Shown piece after piece: positions 38,349 through 46,963 of a stretch of 64,000 nt of DNA. Under the pieces are notes generated by a model, which saw only the letters and a list, made by a program, of their open reading frames with translations, had not been told where the DNA came from and did no database searches. Where the stretch lies: the NCBI RefSeq assembly GCF_000720185.1, contig NZ_JOIY01000033.1:124001-188000 (forward strand). The letters run 5' to 3'. Every line of letters begins with the position of its first letter. The stretch's first letter is position 1. The translations under genes were made by a program, and so were the position numbers. This stretch comes from Streptomyces sp. NRRL S-340 (lineage in GTDB: Bacteria > Actinomycetota > Actinomycetes > Streptomycetales > Streptomycetaceae).

Positions 38349-39875
38349 ATGAACATGGCGATGATGCGCCTGAGGCGCGAGGACCCGCGCGTCGTCGGCT
38401 CGTTCAGGCTTCACCGACGGCTCGGCGCGGGCGGGATGGGCGTGGTCTACCTGGGCTCCGACCGGAAGGGCCAGCGCGTCGCGCTGAAGGTCATCCGGCC
38501 GGATCTGGCGGAGGACCAGGAGTTCCGCTCCCGGTTCGCGCGCGAGGTCTCGGCGGCGCGGCGGATCCGGGGCGGCTGCACGGCACGGCTGGTGGCCGCG
38601 GACCTGGAGGCGGACCGTCCGTGGTTCGCCACGCAGTACGTGCCCGGGCCCTCGCTGCACGACAAGGTCGCCGACGAGGGGGCGCTGGGCGCGGCGGAGG
38701 CCGCCGCCATCGGGGCCGCCCTGTCCGAGGGACTGGTCGCGGTCCACGAGGCCGGGGTGGTGCACCGGGACCTCAAGCCGTCCAACATCCTGCTGTCCCC
38801 CAAGGGGCCGCGGATCATCGACTTCGGCATCGCGTGGGCGACCGGCGCCTCCACCCTCACCCACGTCGGCACGGCGGTGGGCTCTCCCGGCTTCCTCGCC
38901 CCGGAGCAGGTGCGCGGCGCCGCCGTCACCCCGGCCACCGACGTGTTCTCGCTGGGGGCGACGCTCGCGTACGCCTCCACGGGCGACTCGCCGTTCGGGC
39001 ACGGCAGCTCGGAGGTGATGCTGTACCGCGTGGTGCACGAGGAGCCCCAGTTGCGCGGTGTGCCGGACGCGCTGGGCCCGCTGGTGCGCGCCTGCCTGGC
39101 CAAGGATCCCGAGGACCGGCCCAGCACGCTGCAGCTCTCGCTCCGCCTGAAGGAGATCGCCGCGCGCGAGGCGCAGGGCCTGGGCGAGCTGCGGCCGCCG
39201 GCGCCGCGCGCCGCCGAGGCGGACCGGCCGACCGGCCGGATGGCCGACACCTACCCCGAGGAGCAGCGGGCCACCTACCCGGGCCAGCAGCGCGCCACGT
39301 CCCCGGGCCGGCAGCGCGCCGCTCGGCCCGAACCGCAGCGTGCCCCCTACCCCGAGCAGCGCCGCGGCGCCGACCAGCAGCGCGTCGGCCACTCCGAACC
39401 GCGCGGCCGACGGCGTCCTCAGGCCCCTTCCCAGGGCACTCCGCGCACGCCCGCTCCGCGCGGCAGCGCCCCGTCCGCACGGGGCGGCGCGCCTTCGCGC
39501 GCCGGTGGCGCCCCCCGGGACGGCGGCGCGCCGCGCGCGACCGGCGCGTCCTCCCGTGCGGGCGGCGGGCGGCCGATCCCGGCCTCCCGGAGCGGTTCGC
39601 GCACGGACGGCGGCCGGTCCGCCCCGCGCGGCGCCGCGGGACGGCAGCGGCCCCGCGGGACCTCCACCGGTCTGCGGCCCGCCAACCCGAGGCTGCTGCG
39701 GCAGCGGCTGTTCGTGTTCGTGGTGGTGACGCTGCTCGTGGCGCTCGGTATCGCGGCGGCACAGGGCTGCCAGGGCCCCTCGCGGGGGCTCGGCGGCGAC
39801 GGGAGCGGCGTACGGGTGGGCCAGGAGGACGTCCGGGAGCACGCCCAGGGGCATGTCCCGGCACCCGGGCTCTGA
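38349..39875 (+). CDS. Membrane-anchored serine/threonine protein kinase (PknB type)
   Basis: A 508-residue Hanks-type kinase. The domain (about 18-275) has the glycine loop GAGGMG (26-31), catalytic Lys47, HRDLKPSN with Asp141, DFG at 158-160, and APEQ. After it comes a ~170-residue Pro/Arg/Gln/Ala-rich juxtamembrane linker with imperfect repeats of the type Q-R-A-x-Y-P. One membrane helix (LFVFVVVTLLVALGIAA) and a ~30-residue extracellular tail with no PASTA domain follow. Start choice is ATG at 38349; ATG at 38355 has the GGGGA site 5 bases away and is equally likely. Confidence 0.92.
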   Translation: MNMAMMRLRREDPRVVGSFRLHRRLGAGGMGVVYLGSDRKGQRVALKVIRPDLAEDQEFRSRFAREVSAARRIRGGCTARLVAADLEADRPWFATQYVPGPSLHDKVADEGALGAAEAAAIGAALSEGLVAVHEAGVVHRDLKPSNILLSPKGPRIIDFGIAWATGASTLTHVGTAVGSPGFLAPEQVRGAAVTPATDVFSLGATLAYASTGDSPFGHGSSEVMLYRVVHEEPQLRGVPDALGPLVRACLAKDPEDRPSTLQLSLRLKEIAAREAQGLGELRPPAPRAAEADRPTGRMADTYPEEQRATYPGQQRATSPGRQRAARPEPQRAPYPEQRRGADQQRVGHSEPRGRRRPQAPSQGTPRTPAPRGSAPSARGGAPSRAGGAPRDGGAPRATGASSRAGGGRPIPASRSGSRTDGGRSAPRGAAGRQRPRGTSTGLRPANPRLLRQRLFVFVVVTLLVALGIAAAQGCQGPSRGLGGDGSGVRVGQEDVREHAQGHVPAPGL

Positions 39876-39917
39876 CCGCCCGGGAGAACCTTCCGTCCTC
39901 CGGCCGGCCCGGTGGGG

Positions 39918-40736
39918 TCACACCCCGGGACGGCCGGTGGCGACGGCGTAGAAGGCGACCGCCGCTGCGGCCCCGACGTTGAGGGAGTCGACGCCGTGGG
40001 ACATGGGGATGCGCACCCACGCGTCGGCCGCGTCGAGCGCCCGGCGGGACAGGCCGTCGCCCTCCGCGCCGAGCATCAGCGCCACCCGGTCCATCCGGTG
40101 CGGGGCGGCCTCGTCCAGGGTCCTGGCCTTCTCGTCGGGCGTGAGGGCGAGCAGGGTGAAGCCCGCCTCGCGGACCGCCTCCAGACCCTGCGGCCAGGTG
40201 TCGAGGCGGGCGTACGGCACGGAGAAGACCGCGCCCATCGAGACCTTGACGCTCCTGCGGTAGAGCGGGTCGGCGCAGTCCGGTGAGAGCAGGACCGCGT
40301 CCATGCCGAGGGCGGCGGCGGAGCGGAAGATCGCGCCGATGTTGGTGTGGTCGTTGACCGCTTCCATGACCGCGACCCTGCGGGCGCCGCTCAGCAGGCC
40401 GGCCGCCGTGGGCAGCGGCTTGCGCCCCATGGAGGCGAGGGCGCCGCGGTGCACGTGGTACCCCGTGACCCGTTCGGCGAGTTCGGGGGCGACCACGTAG
40501 ACCGGCGCGTCGAGGGTGTCGATGACGTCGCGCATGACGTCGGCCCACTTGGCGGACAGCAGCATGGACCGCATCTCGTACCCGGCCTCCCGCGCCCGGC
40601 GGATGACCTTCTCCCCCTCGGCGATGAACAGGCCCTCGGCGGGTTCGCGCCTGCGGCGCAGTTCCACGTCGGTCAGGTCCGTGTAGTCGCGCAGACGCGG
40701 GTCGTCGGGGTCCTCGACGGTGATGAGATCGGCCAC
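39918..40736 (-). CDS. SpoU/TrmH-family RNA 2'-O-methyltransferase
   Basis: This 272-residue enzyme has an N-terminal substrate-binding domain (GLFIAEGEKVIRRA) and the C-terminal SPOUT knot with motifs 1-3: NDHTNIGAIFRSA, MLGAEGDGLS and IPMSHGVDSLNVGAAAAV. It probably methylates a ribose in rRNA or tRNA, but the target base is not predictable. In Streptomyces some members give thiostrepton-type resistance; no producer genes are nearby. GTG start. Confidence 0.92.
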   Translation of the reverse strand: MADLITVEDPDDPRLRDYTDLTDVELRRRREPAEGLFIAEGEKVIRRAREAGYEMRSMLLSAKWADVMRDVIDTLDAPVYVVAPELAERVTGYHVHRGALASMGRKPLPTAAGLLSGARRVAVMEAVNDHTNIGAIFRSAAALGMDAVLLSPDCADPLYRRSVKVSMGAVFSVPYARLDTWPQGLEAVREAGFTLLALTPDEKARTLDEAAPHRMDRVALMLGAEGDGLSRRALDAADAWVRIPMSHGVDSLNVGAAAAVAFYAVATGRPGV

Positions 40737-40892
40737 GGGGTGATACTGCCTTGTCCTGGTGCGGTGTTGTCCCGCTGCGGGGAGGTCCCGTCGCGGGGAT
40801 TGTCCTGGTGCGGTGAGGTCGCGCTCGGGCTGCCCTGCCGCGGTGATGCGGGACGTGACGTCCGCTGGGGCGCCCCGCGCCGGCGGCCCTGG

Positions 40893-42122
40893 TCAGGCCG
40901 GGCGCGGCCCCACGGCGACGACCGGGCCGACGACGATGACGGCCGGCGGCTTCACGTCCTGGGCCCGCACGGTCTCGGCGACGGTCGCGAGGGTGGCGTC
41001 GACGCGGCGCTGGGCGGCCGTCGTGCCCTCCTGGACCAGGGCGACCGGGGTGTCCGGTGCCTTGCCGTGGGCCACCAGCGTCTGCGCGATCCGGCCTATC
41101 TTGTCGACGCCCATGAGGATCACGAGCGTGCCGGTCAGCTTCGCCAGGCTGGGCCAGTCGACCAGGGACCGCTCGTCGTCGGGGGCCACATGGCCGCTGA
41201 CCACGGTGAACTCGTGGGCGACCCCGCGGTGGGTGACCGGGATGCCCGCCGCGCTCGGCACGGAGATGGAGCTGGAGATGCCGGGCACCACGGTGCACGG
41301 GATGCCGGCTTCGGCGAGCGCCTGGACCTCTTCCATGCCCCGTCCGAAGACATAGGGGTCGCCGCCCTTGAGCCGCACCACCGACTTGCCCTGCTTCGCG
41401 TGCTCGACGAGCGCGTTGTTGATGGCCTCCTGGGCCATGAAACGGCCGTAGGGGATCTTCGCGGCGTCGATCACCTCGACGTGCGGCGGGAGTTCGGCGA
41501 GCAGGTCGCGCGGGCCGAGCCGGTCGGCGATGACGACGTCCGCCTCGGCGAGCAGGCGCCGGCCCCGGACCGTGATCAGGTCCGGGTCGCCGGGCCCGCC
41601 GCCGACCAGGGCGACGCCGGGGGTGCGCGCGCGGTGGTGGGGGGCGCCCAGGGTGCCGTCGCGCAGGCCCTCGACGACCGCGTCGCGGACGGCGGCGGTG
41701 TGGCGGGGGTCGCGATCGCTCGCGTGCTCGCTGAGCACGGCGACGGTGACGCCCGCGCTGTGGCCGGTGGCCGGGGTCCAGGCGGTCGCCGCCTCGGCGT
41801 CGTCGGCGCGCACGCACCACACGCGCCGGCGCTCGCCCTCGGCGGAGGCCCGGGTGTTGGCGTCGTGGTCGCTGGTGGCGATCAGCGCGTACCAGGCGTC
41901 CGCGAGGTCACCGTCCTGGTAGGGCCGCCGTTGCCAGGAGATCTCACCGGCGTCCGCCATGGCCTCCACGGAGGCCGTCGCTCCGGGCGAGACGAGGACG
42001 ATGTCCGCGCCGGCCGCGATGAGCGCGGGGAGGCGGCGCTGGGCGACCTGGCCGCCGCCGAGGACGACCACACGACGGCCGGTCAGGCGGAGACCGAGGG
42101 GGTAGACGGGGTGTTCGGCCAT
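40893..42122 (-). CDS. cobA: Uroporphyrinogen-III C-methyltransferase/siroheme synthase-like enzyme
   Basis: A 409-residue fusion. The N-terminal ~150 residues resemble precorrin-2 dehydrogenase (GGGQVAQRR NAD motif), and residues ~165-400 are a SAM-dependent uroporphyrinogen-III methyltransferase (VALVGGGPGDPDLIT, VRLKGGDPYVFGRG, VVPGISSS, IPVTHRG). This is CysG-like order without the middle dimerisation region being obvious. It supplies precorrin-2/siroheme, feeding the cob genes nearby. It follows cobT by 194 bp, separated by a hairpin at 42257-42312. Confidence 0.9.
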   Translation of the reverse strand: MAEHPVYPLGLRLTGRRVVVLGGGQVAQRRLPALIAAGADIVLVSPGATASVEAMADAGEISWQRRPYQDGDLADAWYALIATSDHDANTRASAEGERRRVWCVRADDAEAATAWTPATGHSAGVTVAVLSEHASDRDPRHTAAVRDAVVEGLRDGTLGAPHHRARTPGVALVGGGPGDPDLITVRGRRLLAEADVVIADRLGPRDLLAELPPHVEVIDAAKIPYGRFMAQEAINNALVEHAKQGKSVVRLKGGDPYVFGRGMEEVQALAEAGIPCTVVPGISSSISVPSAAGIPVTHRGVAHEFTVVSGHVAPDDERSLVDWPSLAKLTGTLVILMGVDKIGRIAQTLVAHGKAPDTPVALVQEGTTAAQRRVDATLATVAETVRAQDVKPPAVIVVGPVVAVGPRPA

Positions 42123-42256
42123 GGTGGTGGGGCTCCTCGTCCGGGCGGTCGCGGCGGTGCGCCGAGCGACGGGGTGGAAGAAGTCGAAGCGGTACGGGGT
42201 GGGGCGCTACGGCTCCGGAGCAGCCCTGACGTGCGGATCTTAGACGTGGGTTCAGC

Positions 42257-42312
42257 GTATGCCGGGGCCGGGGGGTGCGCAGGGGGTGCGTACCCGCCCG
42301 GTCCCGGCATAC
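42257..42312 (-). terminator. Long hairpin after cobT
   Basis: A 16-bp stem (42257-42272 with 42297-42312, one G-U in the RNA) encloses a 24-nt loop, 5 bases past the cobT TGA. It probably ends the cobT transcript before cobA. Confidence 0.7.
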
Positions 42313-42316
42313 CGGG

Positions 42317-45300
42317 TCACTTCTCGGTGACGCCCGCCGAGTCGAACGTCGCCACCTCGTGCATCGCGCGGGCCGTGCTCTGCACCAGCGGCAGGGCGAG
42401 CAGCGCGCCGGTGCCCTCGCCCAGGCGCAGGTCGAGGTCGACCAGGGGGCGCAGGCCCAGCTTGTTGAGGGCGGCCACGTGGCCGGGTTCGGCGCTGCGG
42501 TGGCCGGCGATGCAGGCGGCCAGGACCTCCGGGGCGATCGCACGGGCCACCAGCGCGGCGGCACCGGCGCTGACGCCGTCGAGGATCACCGGCGTGCGCA
42601 GCGAGGCGCCGCCGAGCAGCAGGCCGACCATGGCCGCGTGCTCGAACCCGCCGATCGCGGCGAGCACGCCGATGGGATCGGCCGGGTCCGGCCGGTGCAC
42701 TTCGAGGGCGCGCCGGACCACCTCGGTCTTGCGGGCCAGTGTCTCGTCGTTGATGCCGGTGCCCCGGCCGGTGACCTCGGCGGGGTCGGCGCCGGTGTAG
42801 ACGGAGATGAGGGCCGCGGAGGCGGTGGTGTTGGCGATGCCCATCTCGCCGGTGAGCAGGGCCTTGTTGCCGGCCGCCACCAGGTCGCGGGCGGTCTCGA
42901 TGCCGACCTCGATGGCCTTCCTGGCCTCCTCGCGGGTCATCGCGGGCCCGGTGGTCATGTCGGACGTACCGCCGCGGATCTTGCGGGGCAGCAGGCCCGG
43001 CGTGGCCGGGAGGTCGGCGGCGACGCCCACGTCGACGACGCAGACCTCGGCGCCCACCTGGCTCGCGAAGGCGTTGCAGACCGCTCCCCCGCCGAGGAAG
43101 TTGGCCACCATCTGAGCGGTGACCTCCTGCGGCCAGGGGGTGACGCCCTGGGCGTGCACCCCGTGGTCCCCGGCGAAGATCGCGACGGCCGCGGGCTCCG
43201 GGATCGGGGGCGGGCACTGCCGGGACAGGCCCGACAGCTGCGCGGAGATGATCTCCAGCATGCCCAGCGCACCGGCCGGCTTGGTCATGCGCTTCTGCCG
43301 CTCCCAGGCCTCGCCGAGCGCCTTGGCGTCCAGCGGGCGGATCTGGGCGACGGTCTCGGCGAGCAGGTCGTGCGGGTCCTCGCCGGGCAGTGCGCGACGG
43401 CCGTACGTCTCCTCGTGCACCACCCAGGACAGCGGACGGCGCTTGGACCACCCGGCCTGCATCAGCTCGGGCTCGTCCGGGAACTCGTCGACGTACCCGA
43501 CGCACAGGTAGGCGATGACCTCCAGGTGCTCGGGCAGGCCGAGGGCGCGGACCATCTCCCGCTCGTCGAAGAAGCTGACCCAGCCGACGCCGAGCCCTTC
43601 GGCGCGGGCGGCGAGCCACAGGTTCTCGACGGCGAGCGCCGCGGAGTACGGCGCCATCTGCGGCTGGGTGTGCCGGCCGAGGGTGTGCCGGCCGCCGCGC
43701 GTGGGGTCGGCGGTGACGACGATGTTCACCGGGGTGTCGAGGATGGCCTCGATCTTCAGTTCCCTGAACTGCTTGGCGCGGCCCTTCGGCAGCGACTTGG
43801 CGTAGGCGTCGCGCTGCCGCATGGCCAGTTCGTGCATCGCCCGGCGGGTGTCGGCGGAGCGGATGACGACGAAGTCCCAGGGCTGGGAGTGGCCGACCGA
43901 CGGGGCGTGGTGCGCGGCCTCCAGGACGCGCAGCAGCACCTCGTGGGGGATGGGGTCGCCGCGGAAGCCGTTGCGGATGTCGCGGCGCTCGCGCATCACC
44001 TTGAGCACGGCCTCGCGCTCGGCCTCGTCGTAGCCGGGCGCGGCCGGACCCGCCGGCCGCGGTGCCTCGGCGGCGGACGCGTCCTCCTCCCGCGGCTCCT
44101 CCCCGGAGTCCTCCTGGCCGGCGCCACGGGTCTCCAGGTCCTCCGCCCGCTGGACCACGTCGGGGTCCGGCTCGTCGGCGGCGGGGACCGCGTCACCCGC
44201 GCGGGGCGCCGGGACGGCGGCCACGGGATCCTGGGGCGTCTGCGGCTGCGCGGCCTCGGCGGCGGGCCGGTGCTGCGGCACGACGACCGGGTGCGGCGGG
44301 GCCGGCGACAGGTGGGGGGTGGTCGGCACCGTCCCGTCGGCCGGTACGAAGTCCCCGGCCGGCGCGTCGGCCGCCGGGCCTGCGGCCGTGGGCGCTTCCG
44401 GGGTCTCGGCGGGCCGGGCCGGTGCCGGGTGGGAGGCGGACGCCGGGGCGGCGAGCGGGACTTCGGCGGGGGCGGTGGCCCCGGCCGGGTCCGCGGCTTC
44501 GGCCGGTACGGGGCCGGCCTCGTGCGCCTGGGCGGCCTGCGCCCCCGGGACCGTGGAGGCGCCCGCGGTCTCCGGGGCCGTAGGCGTGTGCGGGGCCTCG
44601 GCCGGGAGGGGGGCGCCGGGCACGCCTGCGGCCCCGGGTGCGCCGGCGGCTCCGGGTGCGCCGGAGGCCGGTGCGTCGGAGGCTTCCGGAGCCGCGGGAG
44701 CCTGGACGGCCGGGGCGGGGTCCGGGACGCCGGGTCCGGCCGCCGGGTCCGCCTGCCCGGCGAGGGGCGGTACGGGGATCGACACGGACTCTTCCTGCTG
44801 GGCGGCCGGTACGCCAACGGTGGGGGCCTCACCCTGGGCGGGTGCGTCGGGCAGGGAAGCCGCCGCCTCGGGCTCGGCGGACACGGCCGCCGGCTCGGCC
44901 GCCTCGGGGGCGCCGGGGGCCTGCGGCTGCGGCTGGGCGGCGTCCTGCGGGGCCACCGCGACGGGCGGGGCGTCCTGCGGTGCCTGCGGGTCCTCGGCGG
45001 CCCGCTGAGGCGCGGCGGCCTGCTCGACGGGGACGCTCTGGGGAGCGGCCTCCTCGGCGGGGGCGCTCTGCTGGGGGGCGGCAGGCTCCTCGGCGGTGGC
45101 CTGATCACCGGGGGCGGCAGCCTCTTCGGCGGGCGCGGCGGCCTGCTCCGCGGCAGGGGGCCGGGGGGTGGACTGCCCGTCGGCGCCGGCCGGCTGTGCG
45201 GCGTCGGCGGGGCCGTCGGCCCCGGGGGCCTGGACGGACTGCGGAACCTGAGCGTTCTCCGGGGCCTGGGCGGCCTCCGGGGCCTGGGCGGCCTCCGGGG

Positions 45301-46567
45301 CCTGGACGGCCTCTGTCGTGGGCCCGTTTGCCGCGGACACCTCGGCCTCGGGAGCCTCGCCCGCGGCGGGCGCCGCCGGCTCCGGAACGGAGGTGGCATC
45401 CGCGGCCTGGTCCGCGGGGTCCGCCTGGCCGGCCTGACCCGTCTGGGCAGCGGGTACCGCCTGCGGGGCGGGAGCCTGCGACGTGGTCGCGGGCATGGAG
45501 GCGGGCTCGGGCGCGGGCTCGGCCGCCGGGGCCGCTGCAAAGACGCCCTCCGCCTCCGCGCCGGGGGCGGCCTCGCCGGAGTCACCGGCAGGTACGGTCC
45601 CGGGGCCACCGGGCTCCTGCGCGACGGCGTCGGCGTCGGCCCCTTCGGGCGACTGCCCGGCCGCCGGGTCCACGGCGTCGGTCACCTCACCGGGCGCGGG
45701 ACCGCTCCCGGAAGCCGTGCCCGGAGCCGCAGCGACCGCCGGGCCCTCCGCGCTCTCCGCCACCTCCGTGCTCTCCGCGGCCTCCGCGCCTTCCGGCGCC
45801 TGCGCGTCCGCGGCCTGCCGGGTGCCCTCCGCCCCGCTCGCGGGCAGGGGGGCGTGCGCCGCGGCCGGATCCTCGGGCGCCACTGCCCCCGCCTGGGCCG
45901 CGAGCCGGGCGACGGCGGCCTGGGCCGCCCCGACCGGTTCGGCTTCCGTGACCGGCCCGGCATGCGGAACAACCGTTTCCGCAGCCGTGGCCCGCGCGTC
46001 CGCCTGCGGAGCCGCGGGCGCGGCCACCGGCGCGTGCGCGGTCCGCACGTCCTGCGCGCCCCAGGGAGCCGCGCCCTGCGGCGCCCCGAGCGGCTGCGGC
46101 ACGCCCGCCTGCTGGGCGTCGGAGTGCTCGGACCCCGGGGCGGTGGCGGCCGGTCCGGGCTGCCGTACCGGCGCGTCGGCCGGACCGCGGTCGGCCAGCG
46201 AGCGCACCGGGCTGGCGGAGGCGTCGGGGGTGGGCGGACCGAGGTGCAGCGGGCGGCGCGAAGGCGTCGCGGGCGGCGCCCCCGTCGGGTCGGGGTGCAG
46301 GACGCCGCTCAGGTCGACGGAGCCGCTGTCGCGGCCACCCGTCTCGTGCGGGCCCGGCTGGTGGACGGCCTCGACGACCGGCTCCGGGGCGGGCGGCGGC
46401 ACTTCGTTGCCCCAGGCGCCCTGGGAGCCCGGCAGCAGGAGGTCTTCGTCCTCGGCGGGAGACTCGGAGAGGTAGGTGTACGCGCCGTGCGCGGGGACGC
46501 CCGGCTGTTCCACCATGCCTGCGCTCTCCGGCAGCCCCTCGCCCGGGACCTGGCCGGTGTCGGTCAT
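42317..46567 (-). CDS. cobT: BluB-CobT fusion with ~840-residue disordered N-terminus
   Basis: A 1416-residue protein. Residues 1-~840 are Ala/Pro/Glu/Gln-rich low complexity with no fold visible. Residues ~845-1055 are BluB (flavin-dependent 5,6-dimethylbenzimidazole synthase): RRDIRNGFRGDPIPHEVLLRVLEAA, APSVGHSQPWDFV, GVGWVSFF. Residues ~1060-1416 are CobT, which transfers ribose phosphate from nicotinate mononucleotide to that base (GALGMLEI, GDHGVHAQGVTPWPQEVT, GEMGIANTTASAAL). The fusion would make and activate the lower ligand of cobalamin in one chain. ATG has GAGGGG 6-11 bases upstream. Very long antisense frames here are artefacts of GC composition. Confidence 0.9.
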   Translation of the reverse strand: MTDTGQVPGEGLPESAGMVEQPGVPAHGAYTYLSESPAEDEDLLLPGSQGAWGNEVPPPAPEPVVEAVHQPGPHETGGRDSGSVDLSGVLHPDPTGAPPATPSRRPLHLGPPTPDASASPVRSLADRGPADAPVRQPGPAATAPGSEHSDAQQAGVPQPLGAPQGAAPWGAQDVRTAHAPVAAPAAPQADARATAAETVVPHAGPVTEAEPVGAAQAAVARLAAQAGAVAPEDPAAAHAPLPASGAEGTRQAADAQAPEGAEAAESTEVAESAEGPAVAAAPGTASGSGPAPGEVTDAVDPAAGQSPEGADADAVAQEPGGPGTVPAGDSGEAAPGAEAEGVFAAAPAAEPAPEPASMPATTSQAPAPQAVPAAQTGQAGQADPADQAADATSVPEPAAPAAGEAPEAEVSAANGPTTEAVQAPEAAQAPEAAQAPENAQVPQSVQAPGADGPADAAQPAGADGQSTPRPPAAEQAAAPAEEAAAPGDQATAEEPAAPQQSAPAEEAAPQSVPVEQAAAPQRAAEDPQAPQDAPPVAVAPQDAAQPQPQAPGAPEAAEPAAVSAEPEAAASLPDAPAQGEAPTVGVPAAQQEESVSIPVPPLAGQADPAAGPGVPDPAPAVQAPAAPEASDAPASGAPGAAGAPGAAGVPGAPLPAEAPHTPTAPETAGASTVPGAQAAQAHEAGPVPAEAADPAGATAPAEVPLAAPASASHPAPARPAETPEAPTAAGPAADAPAGDFVPADGTVPTTPHLSPAPPHPVVVPQHRPAAEAAQPQTPQDPVAAVPAPRAGDAVPAADEPDPDVVQRAEDLETRGAGQEDSGEEPREEDASAAEAPRPAGPAAPGYDEAEREAVLKVMRERRDIRNGFRGDPIPHEVLLRVLEAAHHAPSVGHSQPWDFVVIRSADTRRAMHELAMRQRDAYAKSLPKGRAKQFRELKIEAILDTPVNIVVTADPTRGGRHTLGRHTQPQMAPYSAALAVENLWLAARAEGLGVGWVSFFDEREMVRALGLPEHLEVIAYLCVGYVDEFPDEPELMQAGWSKRRPLSWVVHEETYGRRALPGEDPHDLLAETVAQIRPLDAKALGEAWERQKRMTKPAGALGMLEIISAQLSGLSRQCPPPIPEPAAVAIFAGDHGVHAQGVTPWPQEVTAQMVANFLGGGAVCNAFASQVGAEVCVVDVGVAADLPATPGLLPRKIRGGTSDMTTGPAMTREEARKAIEVGIETARDLVAAGNKALLTGEMGIANTTASAALISVYTGADPAEVTGRGTGINDETLARKTEVVRRALEVHRPDPADPIGVLAAIGGFEHAAMVGLLLGGASLRTPVILDGVSAGAAALVARAIAPEVLAACIAGHRSAEPGHVAALNKLGLRPLVDLDLRLGEGTGALLALPLVQSTARAMHEVATFDSAGVTEK

Positions 46568-46963
46568 GCGTACCCCTCGCCCATCGGTTAGTGCTCCTAC
46601 GACCAGCTCACCGGGAACGGCGCACCGACCGCCCCCCGGTGAAGAACGAGCGTCCGTGCCCAGCGGCACGAGCGACCCGCCCAAAAAAGGCGACAAAGCC
46701 ATTGAGTGGCATTGTCGCGGTCGTCCGCCCGCCGCGACAGCGTCATCCGTCACGGTCCGCTGTGGACTGCGCCACGTTGCGCGTCCTCCGGTTCTGCCGT
46801 ACCACACCCACCGCAAAACGGGCGGGTTTTCCGGACATTGACGAACGAAGCTCCGGAACCTCCCAGTGCGGTACAACGATCGGCCAGCCTACCGCGCGCG
46901 GTACGACAACCCGATCACGGGGCGCGGTCCGCGGGGCCGCGCCGGTCGGCCGCCGGCCTGCCG
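46568..46963. promoter_or_regulatory. cobT upstream region with a 29-bp interrupted palindrome
   Basis: This 396-bp gap precedes cobT. It contains GCGACAAAGCCA (46690-46701), a 5-base centre, and its near-perfect inverted copy (46707-46718), next to an A-run at 46683-46688. A perfect 14-bp palindrome, TACCGCGCGCGGTA, is at 46890-46903. I searched for cobalamin-riboswitch elements (B12 box and the paired leader) and saw none. Confidence 0.45.

Noticed and set aside
42275..46591. A 1438-codon open frame on the plus strand, opposite cobT
   Set aside because: It is the antisense of the Ala/Pro-rich cobT N-terminus; its product is Gly/Arg/Leu low complexity with no family motif. Long antisense frames are expected at this GC content.
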